Origin: Acidovorax sp. A1169
GTDB lineage: Bacteria; Pseudomonadota; Gammaproteobacteria; Burkholderiales; Burkholderiaceae_C
Length of the DNA stretch: 64,000 nucleotides
Assembly (NCBI RefSeq): GCF_030704685.1
Contig: NZ_JAUZDX010000030.1
Location: 1-64,000, forward strand
Direction: 5' to 3'
Below the pieces are notes generated by a model. It was not told where the DNA came from. It saw only the letters and a program-made list of their open reading frames with translations, and did no database searches. Both the position numbers and the translations under genes were made by a program. Position 1 is the first letter of the stretch, and every line of letters begins with the position of its first letter. Below, piece after piece: positions 15,265-23,204 of this stretch.

Positions 15265-16428
15265 ATGCAGATCTTCTGGTTCATTCCCACGCACGGCGAC
15301 AGCCGTTACCTGGGCACTTCCAAGGGCGCGCGCCAGCTCAGCCACGACTACCTGCAGCAGGTGGCGGTGGCGGCCGACAGCCTGGGCTACGAAGGCGTGC
15401 TCATCCCCACGGGCCGCTCCTGCGAAGACCCCTGGGTGATCGCTTCGAGCCTGATCGCGGTGACCAAGAAGCTCAAGTTCCTGGTTGCCGTGCGCCCCGG
15501 CCTGCACCAGCCCGCGCTGGCCGCGCGCATGGCGGCCACGTTCGACCGCCTGTCGGGCGGGCGCCTGCTGATCAACCTGGTGACCGGTGGCGACCAGACC
15601 GAGCTCGAAGGCGATGGCGTGTTCCTCGACCATGCCACGCGCTACGAGCAGTCGGCCGAATTCATCCGCATCTGGCGCGAAATCATGGCCCGCAGCCACA
15701 CCGGCGAAACCTATGACTTCGAGGGCCAGCACCTCACGGTGAAGGGCGCCAAGCTGCTGTTTCCGCCGCTGCAGAACCCGCATCCGCCGGTGTACTTCGG
15801 CGGTTCGTCCGACGCAGCCCACGACCTGGCGGCCGAGCAGGTCGAGACCTACCTGACCTGGGGCGAACCCCCGGCCGAGGTGGCCAAGAAGGTCGCCGAC
15901 GTGCGTGCGCGCGCAGCCAAAAAGGGCCGCACGGTGAAGTTCGGCATCCGCCTGCACGTCATCGTGCGCGAGACGGACGCGCAGGCCTGGGCCGCGGCCG
16001 AGGAACTCATCAGCCATGTGGACGATGCGACCGTGGTGCGCGCCCAGGCGGTGTTCGCGCGCATGGACTCGGAAGGGCAGCGGCGCATGGCGCGCCTGCA
16101 TGCAGGCGGTGCCAAGCGTGCGCGGGCCGACCTGGAGATCAGCCCCAACCTGTGGGCCGGCGTGGGCCTGGTGCGCGGCGGTGCCGGCACGGCCCTGGTG
16201 GGCGACCCTGAGACGGTGGCTGCACGCATCACGGAATACGCGGCCCTGGGCCTCGATACCTTCGTGCTCTCGGGCTACCCGCACCTGGAGGAGGCCTACC
16301 GCTTTGCCGAGCTGGTGTTCCCGCTGCTGCCCCTGTCAGTGCGCGAGAAGCTCACCGGCGGCAACCCGCTGGGCCCGTTCGGCGAATCCGTCGCCAACGA
16401 GCTGCCACCGCGCGCCTCGCAAAGCTGA
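15265..16428 (+). CDS. ssuD: FMNH2-dependent alkanesulfonate monooxygenase SsuD
   Basis: This 387-residue bacterial luciferase-like monooxygenase oxidises C-S bonds of alkanesulfonates, releasing sulfite and an aldehyde with FMNH2 from SsuE. MQIFWFIPTHGDSRYLG at the N-terminus is the SsuD signature. Cys53 (RSCEDPW), the AARMAATFDRLSGGRLLINLVTGG region (two parts) and LSGYPHLEEAYRFAE near the C-terminus all match the family. The start at 15265 has AGAGG 8 bp upstream. Length is close to the roughly 381 residues of E. coli SsuD. The sulfite made here would feed CysI. Confidence 0.96.
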   Translation: MQIFWFIPTHGDSRYLGTSKGARQLSHDYLQQVAVAADSLGYEGVLIPTGRSCEDPWVIASSLIAVTKKLKFLVAVRPGLHQPALAARMAATFDRLSGGRLLINLVTGGDQTELEGDGVFLDHATRYEQSAEFIRIWREIMARSHTGETYDFEGQHLTVKGAKLLFPPLQNPHPPVYFGGSSDAAHDLAAEQVETYLTWGEPPAEVAKKVADVRARAAKKGRTVKFGIRLHVIVRETDAQAWAAAEELISHVDDATVVRAQAVFARMDSEGQRRMARLHAGGAKRARADLEISPNLWAGVGLVRGGAGTALVGDPETVAARITEYAALGLDTFVLSGYPHLEEAYRFAELVFPLLPLSVREKLTGGNPLGPFGESVANELPPRASQS

Positions 16429-16454
16429 GCGCACGGCACCCTAGGAGATCGCCC

Positions 16455-16829
16455 ATGGCCATCCATTCCATCAACCACGTGCAACTGGCCTTTCCGGCCG
16501 GTTCTGAGGAACCCATCCGCAACTTCTACAGCCGCCTGCTCGGCCTGCCCGAGGTGCGACTGGCCGCAGGCAACGCGCTGCACTTTGCCGCCGGCACCCA
16601 GCGCATCGACCTGGTGCCCACCGACCACTGGCAGGGCGCGCCCTCGGTGTCGCACCTGGCGCTGGAGGTGCAGGACCTGCCCGCGCTGCGCGGGCGCCTG
16701 CTGCAGGCCCAGTTACCCCTCGTGGAGAACCGGGCGCTGCCCGGCTACCTGCGCTTTTACGTGAAAGACCCGGCGGGCAACCAGTTGGAATTTCTGGAAC
16801 CCGACACCGAACGACAGGAGTTCGCATGA
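16455..16829 (+). CDS. VOC-superfamily (glyoxalase/dioxygenase fold) protein
   Basis: This 124-residue protein has the paired beta-alpha-beta-beta-beta fold of the vicinal-oxygen-chelate superfamily. Candidate metal ligands are the early NHVQL histidine, SHLALEV mid-protein, and the C-terminal YVKDPAGNQLEFLE glutamate. Members include glyoxalase I, fosfomycin-resistance enzymes and dioxygenases. It lies between ssuD and ssuC, with AGGAGA before its ATG and a 4-bp overlap with ssuC, so it belongs to the operon. A role in handling a sulfonate-derived aldehyde or thiol adduct is conceivable but is inference only. Confidence 0.85.
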   Translation: MAIHSINHVQLAFPAGSEEPIRNFYSRLLGLPEVRLAAGNALHFAAGTQRIDLVPTDHWQGAPSVSHLALEVQDLPALRGRLLQAQLPLVENRALPGYLRFYVKDPAGNQLEFLEPDTERQEFA

Positions 16830-17695
16830 CTTCATCATCCCTCCGTGAGCTGCAGGTCTCGCCTGTGGCCGACTCCATCGACGCGCCCAGCCTGGCGCCG
16901 CTGGTGCCCTCGCAATGGCTGCGCTTTGCCAAGGGCGTGCTGCAGCGCCTCTTGCCCTGGGCCGTGCCCGTCACGCTGATCGTGGTGTGGCAGGTGGCCT
17001 CGTCGCTCGGCTGGTTGTCCACCCGGGTGCTACCCGCGCCGCTGGAGGTGATCAAGGCCGCCTGGACGCTGACCGCATCGGGCGAGCTGTGGACCCACGT
17101 CAAGGTCAGCGCCGGCCGGGCGCTGGCGGGCCTGGCCATCGGCGGCGGCCTGGGGCTGGCGCTGGGGCTGCTCACGGGCTCGGTGCGCCTGTTCGAGACG
17201 CTGCTCGATTCCACCATCCAGATGGTGCGCAACATCCCGGCGCTGGCACTGATCCCGCTGGTGATCCTGTGGTTCGGCATCGACGAGTCGGCCAAGCTGT
17301 TCCTGATCAGCGTGTCGGTGTTCTTCCCGATCTACCTGAACACCTTCCACGGCATCCGCAACGTGGACCCGGGCCTGATCGAGATGGGGCGCACCTACGG
17401 CCTGTCGCGCTGGCAGTTGTACCGCCAGATCATCCTGCCGGGCGCTCTCTCCAGCATCCTCGTGGGCCTGCGCTTCTCGCTGGGCCTGATGTGGGTGATC
17501 CTGATCGTGGCCGAGACCATCTCGGCGCAGGCGGGCATCGGCTACCTGACCATGAATGCCCGTGAATTCCTGCAGACCGACATCGTGCTCGTGGGCATTT
17601 TGCTGTACGCGCTGCTGGGCAAGCTGGCCGATCTGTTCGCCAAGGGCCTGGAAGGCTACTGGCTGCGCTGGCACCCTGGCTACCAGAGCACCTGA
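16826..17695 (+). CDS. ssuC: aliphatic sulfonate ABC transporter permease SsuC
   Basis: This 289-residue inner-membrane permease has six hydrophobic segments and the BPD permease EAA-type loop EMGRTYGLSRWQLYRQIILP. The hydrophilic N-terminal 40 residues are typical of SsuC. It overlaps the VOC gene by 4 bp (ATGA) with AGGAG 5 bp upstream. It works with SsuB and the SsuA proteins. No second permease of this family is in the window, so the several sulfonate-type binding proteins may all feed this one. Confidence 0.94.
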   Translation: MTSSSLRELQVSPVADSIDAPSLAPLVPSQWLRFAKGVLQRLLPWAVPVTLIVVWQVASSLGWLSTRVLPAPLEVIKAAWTLTASGELWTHVKVSAGRALAGLAIGGGLGLALGLLTGSVRLFETLLDSTIQMVRNIPALALIPLVILWFGIDESAKLFLISVSVFFPIYLNTFHGIRNVDPGLIEMGRTYGLSRWQLYRQIILPGALSSILVGLRFSLGLMWVILIVAETISAQAGIGYLTMNAREFLQTDIVLVGILLYALLGKLADLFAKGLEGYWLRWHPGYQST

Positions 17696-17743
17696 ACTCC
17701 ACCATTGCATGCATGCCCCGTCTGAGGGGCTCCAAGGATTTCC

Positions 17744-18721
17744 ATGTCTATCTTCCACTCCACCTCCCGGCGCACCACGCTCGCTGCGCTGGCCGCCCTG
17801 GCTGCCACGGCCAGCGGCCTGGTGTCCGCACAAAGCGGTGCCAAGCCCGATACCGTGCGCATCGGCTACCAGAAGTCGTCCACCCTGATCGTGGTGCTCA
17901 AGACCCAGGGCACGCTCGAGAAGCTGCTGGCCCCCCTGGGCACCAAGCTCACCTGGCATGAGTTCACCAGCGGGCTGCCGTTGCTCGAAGCCCTGAACCT
18001 GGGCAACATCGATGTCAGCGCCGATGTGGCCGACACCGTGCCGGTGTTCGCCCAGGCGGCCGGTGCTGCCGTGACCTTCGTGGCGCAGGAGGCGCCGTCC
18101 CCCTCGGCCCAGGCCATCGTGGTGCGCGCTGATTCGCCGCTCCAGACCGTGGCCGACCTCAAGGGCAAGAAGATCGGCTTTGCCAAGGCCGCCGGTGCCC
18201 ACTACCTGCTGATCGCCGCGCTGGAGAAGGCCGGCCTGTCGTTCAAGGACATCGACCCCGCCTACCTCACGCCGGCCGACGGCCGCGCCGCCTTCGAGCG
18301 CGGTGCCATCGACGCCTGGGTGGTGTGGGACCCGTTCCTCGCCGCCGTGCAACGCCAGTCGAATGTGCGCATCCTGGCCGACGGGCGCGATGTGGCCTCC
18401 TACCAGCGCTATTACCTGGCCGCCACGCCCTACGCCCAGGCCCGCGCCGACGTGCTGCGCGTGCTGTTCGCCGAGCTGCAGAAGGCCGGCGCTTGGGTCA
18501 AGGGCCACCCCAAGGACGCCGCGGCGCTGCTGGCTCCCGTGTGGGGGCTGGATGCCGCCACGGTGGAGCAGGCCAACAGCCGCCGCAGCTACGAGGTGCG
18601 TGCCGTGCTGCCTGCGGGCCTGTCCGAGCAGCAACGCATTGCCGATGCCTTCCTGTCCGAGAAACTGCTGCCCCGGCGTGTGAACACGCTGGACGTGGCC
18701 CTCTTCAAGCCGGGAGCCTGA
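17744..18721 (+). CDS. second aliphatic sulfonate substrate-binding protein (SsuA paralogue)
   Basis: This 325-residue periplasmic binding protein is homologous to the first SsuA. They share IGYQKSST, LGTKLTWHEFTSGLPLLEALNLG (two parts), DLKGKKIGFAKAAGAHYLL and DAWVVWDPFLAAV. The N-terminus has SRRTTLAALAALAATA followed by VSAQS as a signal peptide. It is inserted between ssuC and ssuB, where the Pseudomonas operon has no binding protein. Its start (17744) has AAGGA upstream and its stop is 4 bp before ssuB. Most likely it is a duplicated binding protein with a different sulfonate preference. Confidence 0.92.
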   Translation: MSIFHSTSRRTTLAALAALAATASGLVSAQSGAKPDTVRIGYQKSSTLIVVLKTQGTLEKLLAPLGTKLTWHEFTSGLPLLEALNLGNIDVSADVADTVPVFAQAAGAAVTFVAQEAPSPSAQAIVVRADSPLQTVADLKGKKIGFAKAAGAHYLLIAALEKAGLSFKDIDPAYLTPADGRAAFERGAIDAWVVWDPFLAAVQRQSNVRILADGRDVASYQRYYLAATPYAQARADVLRVLFAELQKAGAWVKGHPKDAAALLAPVWGLDAATVEQANSRRSYEVRAVLPAGLSEQQRIADAFLSEKLLPRRVNTLDVALFKPGA

Positions 18722-18725
18722 CACC

Positions 18726-19550
18726 ATGGCACAGACCAATGCAACACCGCGCGACAGCGCCAACAATGGCGTGCGCCTGGAAGTGCGCGGCGTGGACAAG
18801 CGCTATGGCGCCCGCGAGGTGCTCAAGAAGACCGAGCTGGTGATCGAGCCCGGCCAGTTCGTGGCCATCGTGGGCCGCAGCGGCTGCGGCAAGAGCACGC
18901 TGCTGCGCCTGGTGGCGGGGCTCGAAGCCGTCTCGGGCGGCACCATCCGCCTCGACGGCCAGGCCGTGGACGGCCTGAGCCAGGACACGCGCATCATGTT
19001 CCAGGACTCGCGCCTCTTGCCCTGGAAGCGCGTGGCCGACAACGTGGCACTGGGCCTGCCGGCCGAGCGCCGCGGCGCTGCGGCCGACGTGCTGGCCCGT
19101 GTGGGCCTGGGCGACCGGCTGGGCGAATGGCCGGCGCGCCTGTCGGGCGGCCAGCGCCAGCGCGTGGCCCTGGCGCGTGCTCTGGTGCACAACCCGCGCC
19201 TCTTGCTGCTCGACGAACCCCTGGGCGCGCTCGATGCGCTCACCCGCATCGAGATGCACCGCCTCATCGAAGGCCTGTGGCAGGCCAGCGGTTTCACCGC
19301 GCTGCTGGTGACCCACGACGTGCAGGAGGCGGTGGCCCTGGCCGACCGCGTGATCCTGATCGAAGACGGGCAGATCGCGCTGGACCAGCTGATCGACCTG
19401 CCGCGCCCGCGCTCGCATGGCGATGCCGCGTTTGCCGCCATCGAAAAACGCATTCTCGACCGTGTGCTGCAAAAGCCCGATGCCGAACCCAGCGCCGCCG
19501 ACGCGCGCTGGCCCGGTGTGCCCGCGCACGGCCTGCGCTGGGCGGTGTGA
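18726..19550 (+). CDS. ssuB: aliphatic sulfonate ABC transporter ATP-binding protein SsuB
   Basis: This 274-residue ABC ATPase energises sulfonate uptake with SsuC. Walker A is GRSGCGKST, the signature LSGGQRQRVALARAL and Walker B LLLLDEPLGALD, then the switch histidine in LLVTHD. MFQDSRLLPWKRV before the signature is typical of the nitrate/sulfonate/taurine group. The C-terminal 30 residues are family-variable. It is followed by ssuF after 65 bp. Confidence 0.94.
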   Translation: MAQTNATPRDSANNGVRLEVRGVDKRYGAREVLKKTELVIEPGQFVAIVGRSGCGKSTLLRLVAGLEAVSGGTIRLDGQAVDGLSQDTRIMFQDSRLLPWKRVADNVALGLPAERRGAAADVLARVGLGDRLGEWPARLSGGQRQRVALARALVHNPRLLLLDEPLGALDALTRIEMHRLIEGLWQASGFTALLVTHDVQEAVALADRVILIEDGQIALDQLIDLPRPRSHGDAAFAAIEKRILDRVLQKPDAEPSAADARWPGVPAHGLRWAV

Positions 19551-19615
19551 GCGCCTTCGCCCCCTCTGATTTTTTGACCCATCCATCCGTTCCCGGACTT
19601 TCAAGGAGAAACACC

Positions 19616-19831
19616 ATGTCCATTCAAGCCATCAACGTGCGCAACCAGTTCAAGGGCAAAGTGCGCGAGATCATCCGCGGCGACGTCGTCTCCGAGGTCG
19701 ACGTCGAAACCCCCTGGGGCATCGTCACTTCCGTCATCACCACGCGCTCGGTGGACGACCTCGCGCTGGTTGTGGGCTCCGACGTGGTCGCGCTGGTGAA
19801 GTCGACCGAGGTGTCCATCGCCAAGCTGTGA
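19616..19831 (+). CDS. ssuF: molybdopterin-binding-type (Mop/TOBE) protein SsuF
   Basis: This 71-residue protein is a single Mop/TOBE domain: NQFKGKVREIIRGDVVSEV, then VTSVITTRSVDDLAL and AVVKS-like VALVKSTEVSIAKL at the end. In Pseudomonas ssuEADCBF the last gene, ssuF, encodes a protein of this size and family that is needed for growth on some sulfonates, though its mechanism is unclear. Position at the operon end and a strong AAGGAGA before the ATG support the same identity. It is followed by a rho-independent terminator. Confidence 0.88.
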   Translation: MSIQAINVRNQFKGKVREIIRGDVVSEVDVETPWGIVTSVITTRSVDDLALVVGSDVVALVKSTEVSIAKL

Positions 19832-19865
19832 TCGACGCCGGCCGCCTGGCGGCCGTGTGATTGCC

Positions 19866-19894
19866 AAGCCCTGCAATGCAGGGCTTTGTTGTTT
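19866..19894 (+). terminator. rho-independent terminator after ssuF
   Basis: A near-perfect hairpin AAGCCCTG-CAATG-CAGGGCTT (19866-19886) is followed by the T-rich TGTTGTTT. It sits 34 bp after the ssuF stop and before the convergent hemolysin III gene. The T-rich tail is on the plus-strand side, so it mainly ends the ssu operon. Confidence 0.75.
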
Positions 19895-19937
19895 CCATTC
19901 AGGGGATGCCGTGGGCGATGCCGCAGAACCCAGCGCG

Positions 19938-20573
19938 CTAACCCCCATAGCCCATGATGGCCACGGCGTGGCAGCCGGTGCCGGCGGCCACGAAGCCATG
20001 CCACACGGCATGGGCATAGCGCAGCCGCGAGTCGAGCACGAAGAACGCCACGCCCACCGTGTAGGCCACGCCGCCGGCGATGAGCCAGTGCGCGCTCCAC
20101 TGCGTGAGGTGGCCGATGAGGGGCAGGGCGGCCACCAGCGCCAGCCAGCCCATGACGACATACATCCCGGTGGAGAGCCATGCCGAGCGCAGCCGGTTGA
20201 GCGCCTTCAGCACCAGGCCCAGTGTGGCCACGGCCCAGACCAGGGCCAGCAGGGCCAGGTTCCACTCGCCCTCGGGTTGCTTCAGGGCGAAGGGTGTGTA
20301 GCTGCCCGCGATGAACAGGTAGATGGCGCCGTGGTCGAGCTTCAGCGCAGCCTGCTTGAAGCGCCCTTCGGGCAGGGCGTGGTAGACGGTGGAGGCCAGG
20401 TACAGCAGCACCATGGTGGCCGCGAAGACGATGGCGCCGGCCACGCTGGCAGCGCCCTGCGGACGTGCCGAAGCCACGAGGAGCGGGGCCGCGATGACCG
20501 CAGCCAGCAGTGCCAGGCCGTGGCTGGCACTGTTGGCCAGTTCTTCGCCAGGGGTCTGGTCGCGGCACTGCAT
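19938..20573 (-). CDS. hemolysin III / adipoQ-receptor-like membrane protein
   Basis: This 211-residue protein belongs to the HlyIII/PAQR family (COG1272). It has seven hydrophobic segments and the family's metal-site residues: STVYHALP, then LDHGAIYLFIAGSYTPF and a C-terminal YAHAVWHGFVAAG. The family is widespread and mostly uncharacterised; the name comes from a Bacillus protein and does not imply toxin activity. Two short ORFs lie just upstream on the same strand and probably share its transcript. Confidence 0.9.
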   Translation of the reverse strand: MQCRDQTPGEELANSASHGLALLAAVIAAPLLVASARPQGAASVAGAIVFAATMVLLYLASTVYHALPEGRFKQAALKLDHGAIYLFIAGSYTPFALKQPEGEWNLALLALVWAVATLGLVLKALNRLRSAWLSTGMYVVMGWLALVAALPLIGHLTQWSAHWLIAGGVAYTVGVAFFVLDSRLRYAHAVWHGFVAAGTGCHAVAIMGYGG

Positions 20574-20597
20574 GGCGAGGCCTGTGTCAGCGCGGTA

Positions 20598-20765
20598 TCA
20601 GCGGGGCAGGGCCGTGTGGTGCCGTTCGCGCCAGGCGTGGTAGCGCGAGCGCTGCAGCGCGAACAGCTCCACCAGGCCCCAGGCCATGGCGCAGCCCATG
20701 ATCCCGAACAGCGCGACGGTGCGCAGCGGTTCAATCCTGCGCGGAGAGCGGGAGCGGCTCGTCAT
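20598..20765 (-). CDS. small single-pass membrane protein (55 residues)
   Basis: This frame encodes 55 residues: a basic N-terminus (MTSRSRSPRRIEPLR), one hydrophobic helix (TVALFGIMGCAMAWGLVELFA) and a basic C-terminus rich in Arg/His. The stop is 24 bp upstream of the hemolysin III-family gene. The start at 20765 lies inside the preceding 43-residue ORF in another frame and has no clear Shine-Dalgarno site, so it may be translated by coupling. I do not recognise it. Charge and hydrophobicity argue for a real inner-membrane microprotein. Confidence 0.5.
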   Translation of the reverse strand: MTSRSRSPRRIEPLRTVALFGIMGCAMAWGLVELFALQRSRYHAWRERHHTALPR

Positions 20766-20862
20766 GGAAAAAGCAGTCGTTGTCAGGAAGGTCGAACGAG
20801 AACCAGCTCTCGTCCAAGAGCTCGTCGAACAACCGCTGCAATCCGAGAAATTTCCAGAGCAT
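20731..20862 (-). CDS. acidic microprotein (43 residues)
   Basis: This frame encodes 43 residues starting MLWKFLGLQRLFDELLDESW and ending in an acidic, proline-containing tail (DEPLPLSAQD). Net charge is strongly negative. A strong ribosome-binding site AGGAGG lies 6 bp before the ATG, the best translation signal in this small operon. It overlaps the 55-residue membrane ORF by 35 bp in a different frame. No known family is recognised. It could be a partner or regulator of the downstream membrane proteins. Confidence 0.55.
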   Translation of the reverse strand: MLWKFLGLQRLFDELLDESWFSFDLPDNDCFFHDEPLPLSAQD

Positions 20863-21021
20863 GGTGACCTCCTGGGTGGTGTGAAGCTCCCCCAAGATAG
20901 CGTTGCCATGTGACGGTTTTGCGTCAGTGTGGCAATCGCAACAGGCCTGCGCAAAGACCCTGGCGCGTGGGGCTGCGGGCGCTATGCTGGCTGTTTTTCG
21001 CTGCCAGAGACCACCACCACC

Positions 21022-22035
21022 GTGCCCGACACCGTTCTGCCCGAACTTGCGGCGCTGCAAAAGATCATCGACCAGGGCGGCGACCGCCTGGACGCCCGGG
21101 TGGTGCATACCGTGGAGATGCCTTCGGGCGAGCGCTTTCCCATCCATGCCATCAGCCTGGGCAACCCCGACCGCAGCGTGCCGGCCATGGGCTTCTTCGG
21201 TGGCATCCACGGGCTCGAAGGCATCGGCGCCGAGGTGGTGATTGCCTACCTGCAGAACGTGGTGACGCGCCTGCCCTGGGACCTGGCCCTGAACCAGCAG
21301 CTCGAGCAGGTGCGCCTGGTGTTCATGCCCATCGTGAACCCGGGCGGCATGTGGGCCTCCACCCGGGCCAATCCCAATGGGGTGGACCTGATGCGCAACG
21401 CCCCGGTGGACGCGCTGGACCGGGTGCCCTTCCTCATCGGCGGCCAGCGGCTGAGCGCGGGCCTGCCCTGGTACCGCGGCAAGCCCGGTGCGCCCATGGA
21501 GGCCGAGAGCCGGGCCCTGTGCGAGGTGGTGCACGACGAACTGCTCTCGCGCCCCTTCAGCATCGCGCTGGACTGCCACTCGGGCTTTGGCATCAGCGAC
21601 CGGCTGTGGTTTCCGTTCGCGCACACGAAGAAGCCCATTGCCCACCTGCCGGAGCTGCATGCGCTGCACGAGATCTTTCTGCAGGCGCATGCCTACCACC
21701 CCTACATCATCGAGCCGCAGAGCGCGCAGTACCTCACGCACGGCGACCTGTGGGACCACCTGTACATGCAGGCCTGCAACGACCCCACGCGCACCTTTTT
21801 GCCGCTGACGCTGGAGATGGGCTCCTGGCGCTGGATCAAGAAGAACCCGCGCCAGCTGTTCTCGCGCAAGGGCATCTTCAACCCGCTGATCAACCACCGG
21901 CTGCAGCGTGTGCTGCGCCGGCACATGCCGCTGCTCGACTTTCTCTCGCGCGCGGCGGGCAGCCACCAACGCTGGGTGCCTGCACCCGAGGCGCGCGTGC
22001 AGCGCCGGGCCGATGCCCTGGCGTTCTGGTACTGA
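21022..22035 (+). CDS. M14-family zinc carboxypeptidase / succinylglutamate desuccinylase-like protein
   Basis: This protein of about 337 residues belongs to the M14 metallopeptidase superfamily, amidohydrolase-like branch. Candidate zinc ligands are the His and Glu of GGIHGLEGIG and the His of ALDCHSGFG; LTLEMGSW supplies the catalytic Glu. The GTG at 21022 is preferred because family similarity begins near there. An upstream GTG at 20929 would add 31 unlikely residues. Substrate is unknown. The gene is divergent from the microprotein/hemolysin III unit and 4 bp from the next hydrolase. Confidence 0.75.
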   Translation: MPDTVLPELAALQKIIDQGGDRLDARVVHTVEMPSGERFPIHAISLGNPDRSVPAMGFFGGIHGLEGIGAEVVIAYLQNVVTRLPWDLALNQQLEQVRLVFMPIVNPGGMWASTRANPNGVDLMRNAPVDALDRVPFLIGGQRLSAGLPWYRGKPGAPMEAESRALCEVVHDELLSRPFSIALDCHSGFGISDRLWFPFAHTKKPIAHLPELHALHEIFLQAHAYHPYIIEPQSAQYLTHGDLWDHLYMQACNDPTRTFLPLTLEMGSWRWIKKNPRQLFSRKGIFNPLINHRLQRVLRRHMPLLDFLSRAAGSHQRWVPAPEARVQRRADALAFWY

Positions 22036-22039
22036 CGGC

Positions 22040-22807
22040 ATGCAGCACGTACCAACCCGCTGGATCTTTTTGCGCGGCCTCACCCGCGAGGCCGTGCATT
22101 GGGGCGGTTTCGCGGAAGTCTTCAGGCAGGCGCTGCCGGACGCCGAGGTTCTGATGCTGGACCTGCCGGGCAATGGCCAGTGGCATGCGCGCCCAAGCCC
22201 GCTGTCGGTGGCGGCCATGGTGGCCCAATGCCGGGCGGAGCTTGCGCAGCGCGGTGTCACCGGGCCGCACAACCTGCTGGCCATGTCGCTTGGGGCCATG
22301 GTGGCCACCGAATGGGCGTGCAGCGCGCCCAGCGAGGTGCAGGGCTGCGTGCTCATCAACACCAGCTTCGGCAATTTCAGCCCCTTCTACCAGCGGCTGC
22401 GGCCACGCAACTGGATTTCCATGGTGCGCGGGGTGCTGCTCGCAAGCGGGCCGCACGAAGCGGAGTCCACCGTGCTCCAACTCACCAGCAACCGTGCGGG
22501 CGCGCATGCAGACGTGGTGGATGGCTGGGTGATGGCCCGCCACTTGCGGCCCGTGTCACGCGCCAATACCGTGCGCCAGTTGGCTGCCGCAGCGCGCTAC
22601 CGGGCCCCGCGCGCGCGCCCGGTGGACCGCATGCTGCTGCTGGGCAGCGCACGGGACGGTCTGGTCAGCCAGCATTGCTCCGAAGCCATCGCGCGCGCAT
22701 GGAACTGCCCGCTGGCGGTGCACCCCTGGGCCGGGCACGACCTGCCGCTGGACGATCCGACCTGGGTGGCGCAGCAGGTGGCCGGCTGGGTGGGCGGCAG
22801 GCCGTAG
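22040..22807 (+). CDS. alpha/beta-hydrolase fold protein
   Basis: This 255-residue protein has the alpha/beta-hydrolase topology: RGLTREAVHWGGF near the N-terminus, the nucleophile elbow LLAMSLGAMVA with Ser (first Gly replaced by Ala), and a C-terminal catalytic His in WAGHDLPLDDP. An aspartate in LGSARDGLVS completes a likely triad. It follows the M14-type gene by 4 bp, so they are probably co-expressed. Substrate unknown; carboxylesterase or lactonase are the usual choices. Confidence 0.8.
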   Translation: MQHVPTRWIFLRGLTREAVHWGGFAEVFRQALPDAEVLMLDLPGNGQWHARPSPLSVAAMVAQCRAELAQRGVTGPHNLLAMSLGAMVATEWACSAPSEVQGCVLINTSFGNFSPFYQRLRPRNWISMVRGVLLASGPHEAESTVLQLTSNRAGAHADVVDGWVMARHLRPVSRANTVRQLAAAARYRAPRARPVDRMLLLGSARDGLVSQHCSEAIARAWNCPLAVHPWAGHDLPLDDPTWVAQQVAGWVGGRP

Positions 22808-22860
22808 CGTACCTGGTTGTAAGGTCGCACGGGCCCAGCGGGCGACACCATGTTGGGGCA

Positions 22861-23112
22861 ATGTCGAGCGCGCCTACTCCAGGTAGCCAATCCATGGCAA
22901 GAAGGAGTGCATCTGGCGCTTTTGAGCGCTGGTCGATCATTGCCGCTGCAGGGCTGCTGCTCGTAGCCTTCGTGGAGCCGGGCGAGGGCGTTATCTGCGC
23001 ACTCATTTTGAGCGTCGCATCGACATTCACGTCGCCTTGCTTTTCCTGGCAGCTTGCGCCATCTGCCTGCGCTCGCTGCCAGTGTTGGGCTGGCCGCTCT
23101 AAGAGCGGATAA
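22861..23112 (+). other. intergenic stretch with an unassigned 83-codon frame
   Basis: Between the alpha/beta hydrolase and the palindromic element lies an open frame of 83 codons starting MSSAPTPGSQSMARR, with a hydrophobic stretch (SIIAAAGLLLVAFVEPGEG). It has no convincing ribosome-binding site, has cysteine-rich oddities at its end, and stops inside the palindromic element. It may be a remnant of a small membrane protein gene cut by the element. I see nothing else in 22808-23103. Confidence 0.2.
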
Positions 23113-23204
23113 CAAAACTCAGCGAAGCGGTTCTGGCTAGGCGCTGCGTCGGAGGCAGTACGACAAGACGCTGCAACGACGCCAGAAGAGTTTTGTTAGC
23201 CGCT
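23104..23204. repeat. 101-bp palindromic (MITE-like) element
   Basis: AGCGGATAACAAAACTC (23104-23120) pairs with GAGTTTTGTTAGCCGCT (23188-23204), 16 of 17 positions complementary. Inside, TTCTGGC and GCCAGAA continue the pairing, and the inner arms also pair with mismatches (GCTGCGTC/GACGCTGC). The whole stretch can fold as one long hairpin. Terminal inverted repeats of this kind are seen in IS ends and in miniature elements. It ends exactly at the stop codon of the PAP2 gene, and the small palindrome CCGCTCT-A-AGAGCGG flanks its left end. It may also act as a terminator for the two convergent genes. Confidence 0.7.

Noticed and set aside
19938..20573. Hemolysin III gene as a virulence toxin
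   Set aside because: The family is a common membrane protein group (PAQR-like); the name is historical and no toxin features are present.
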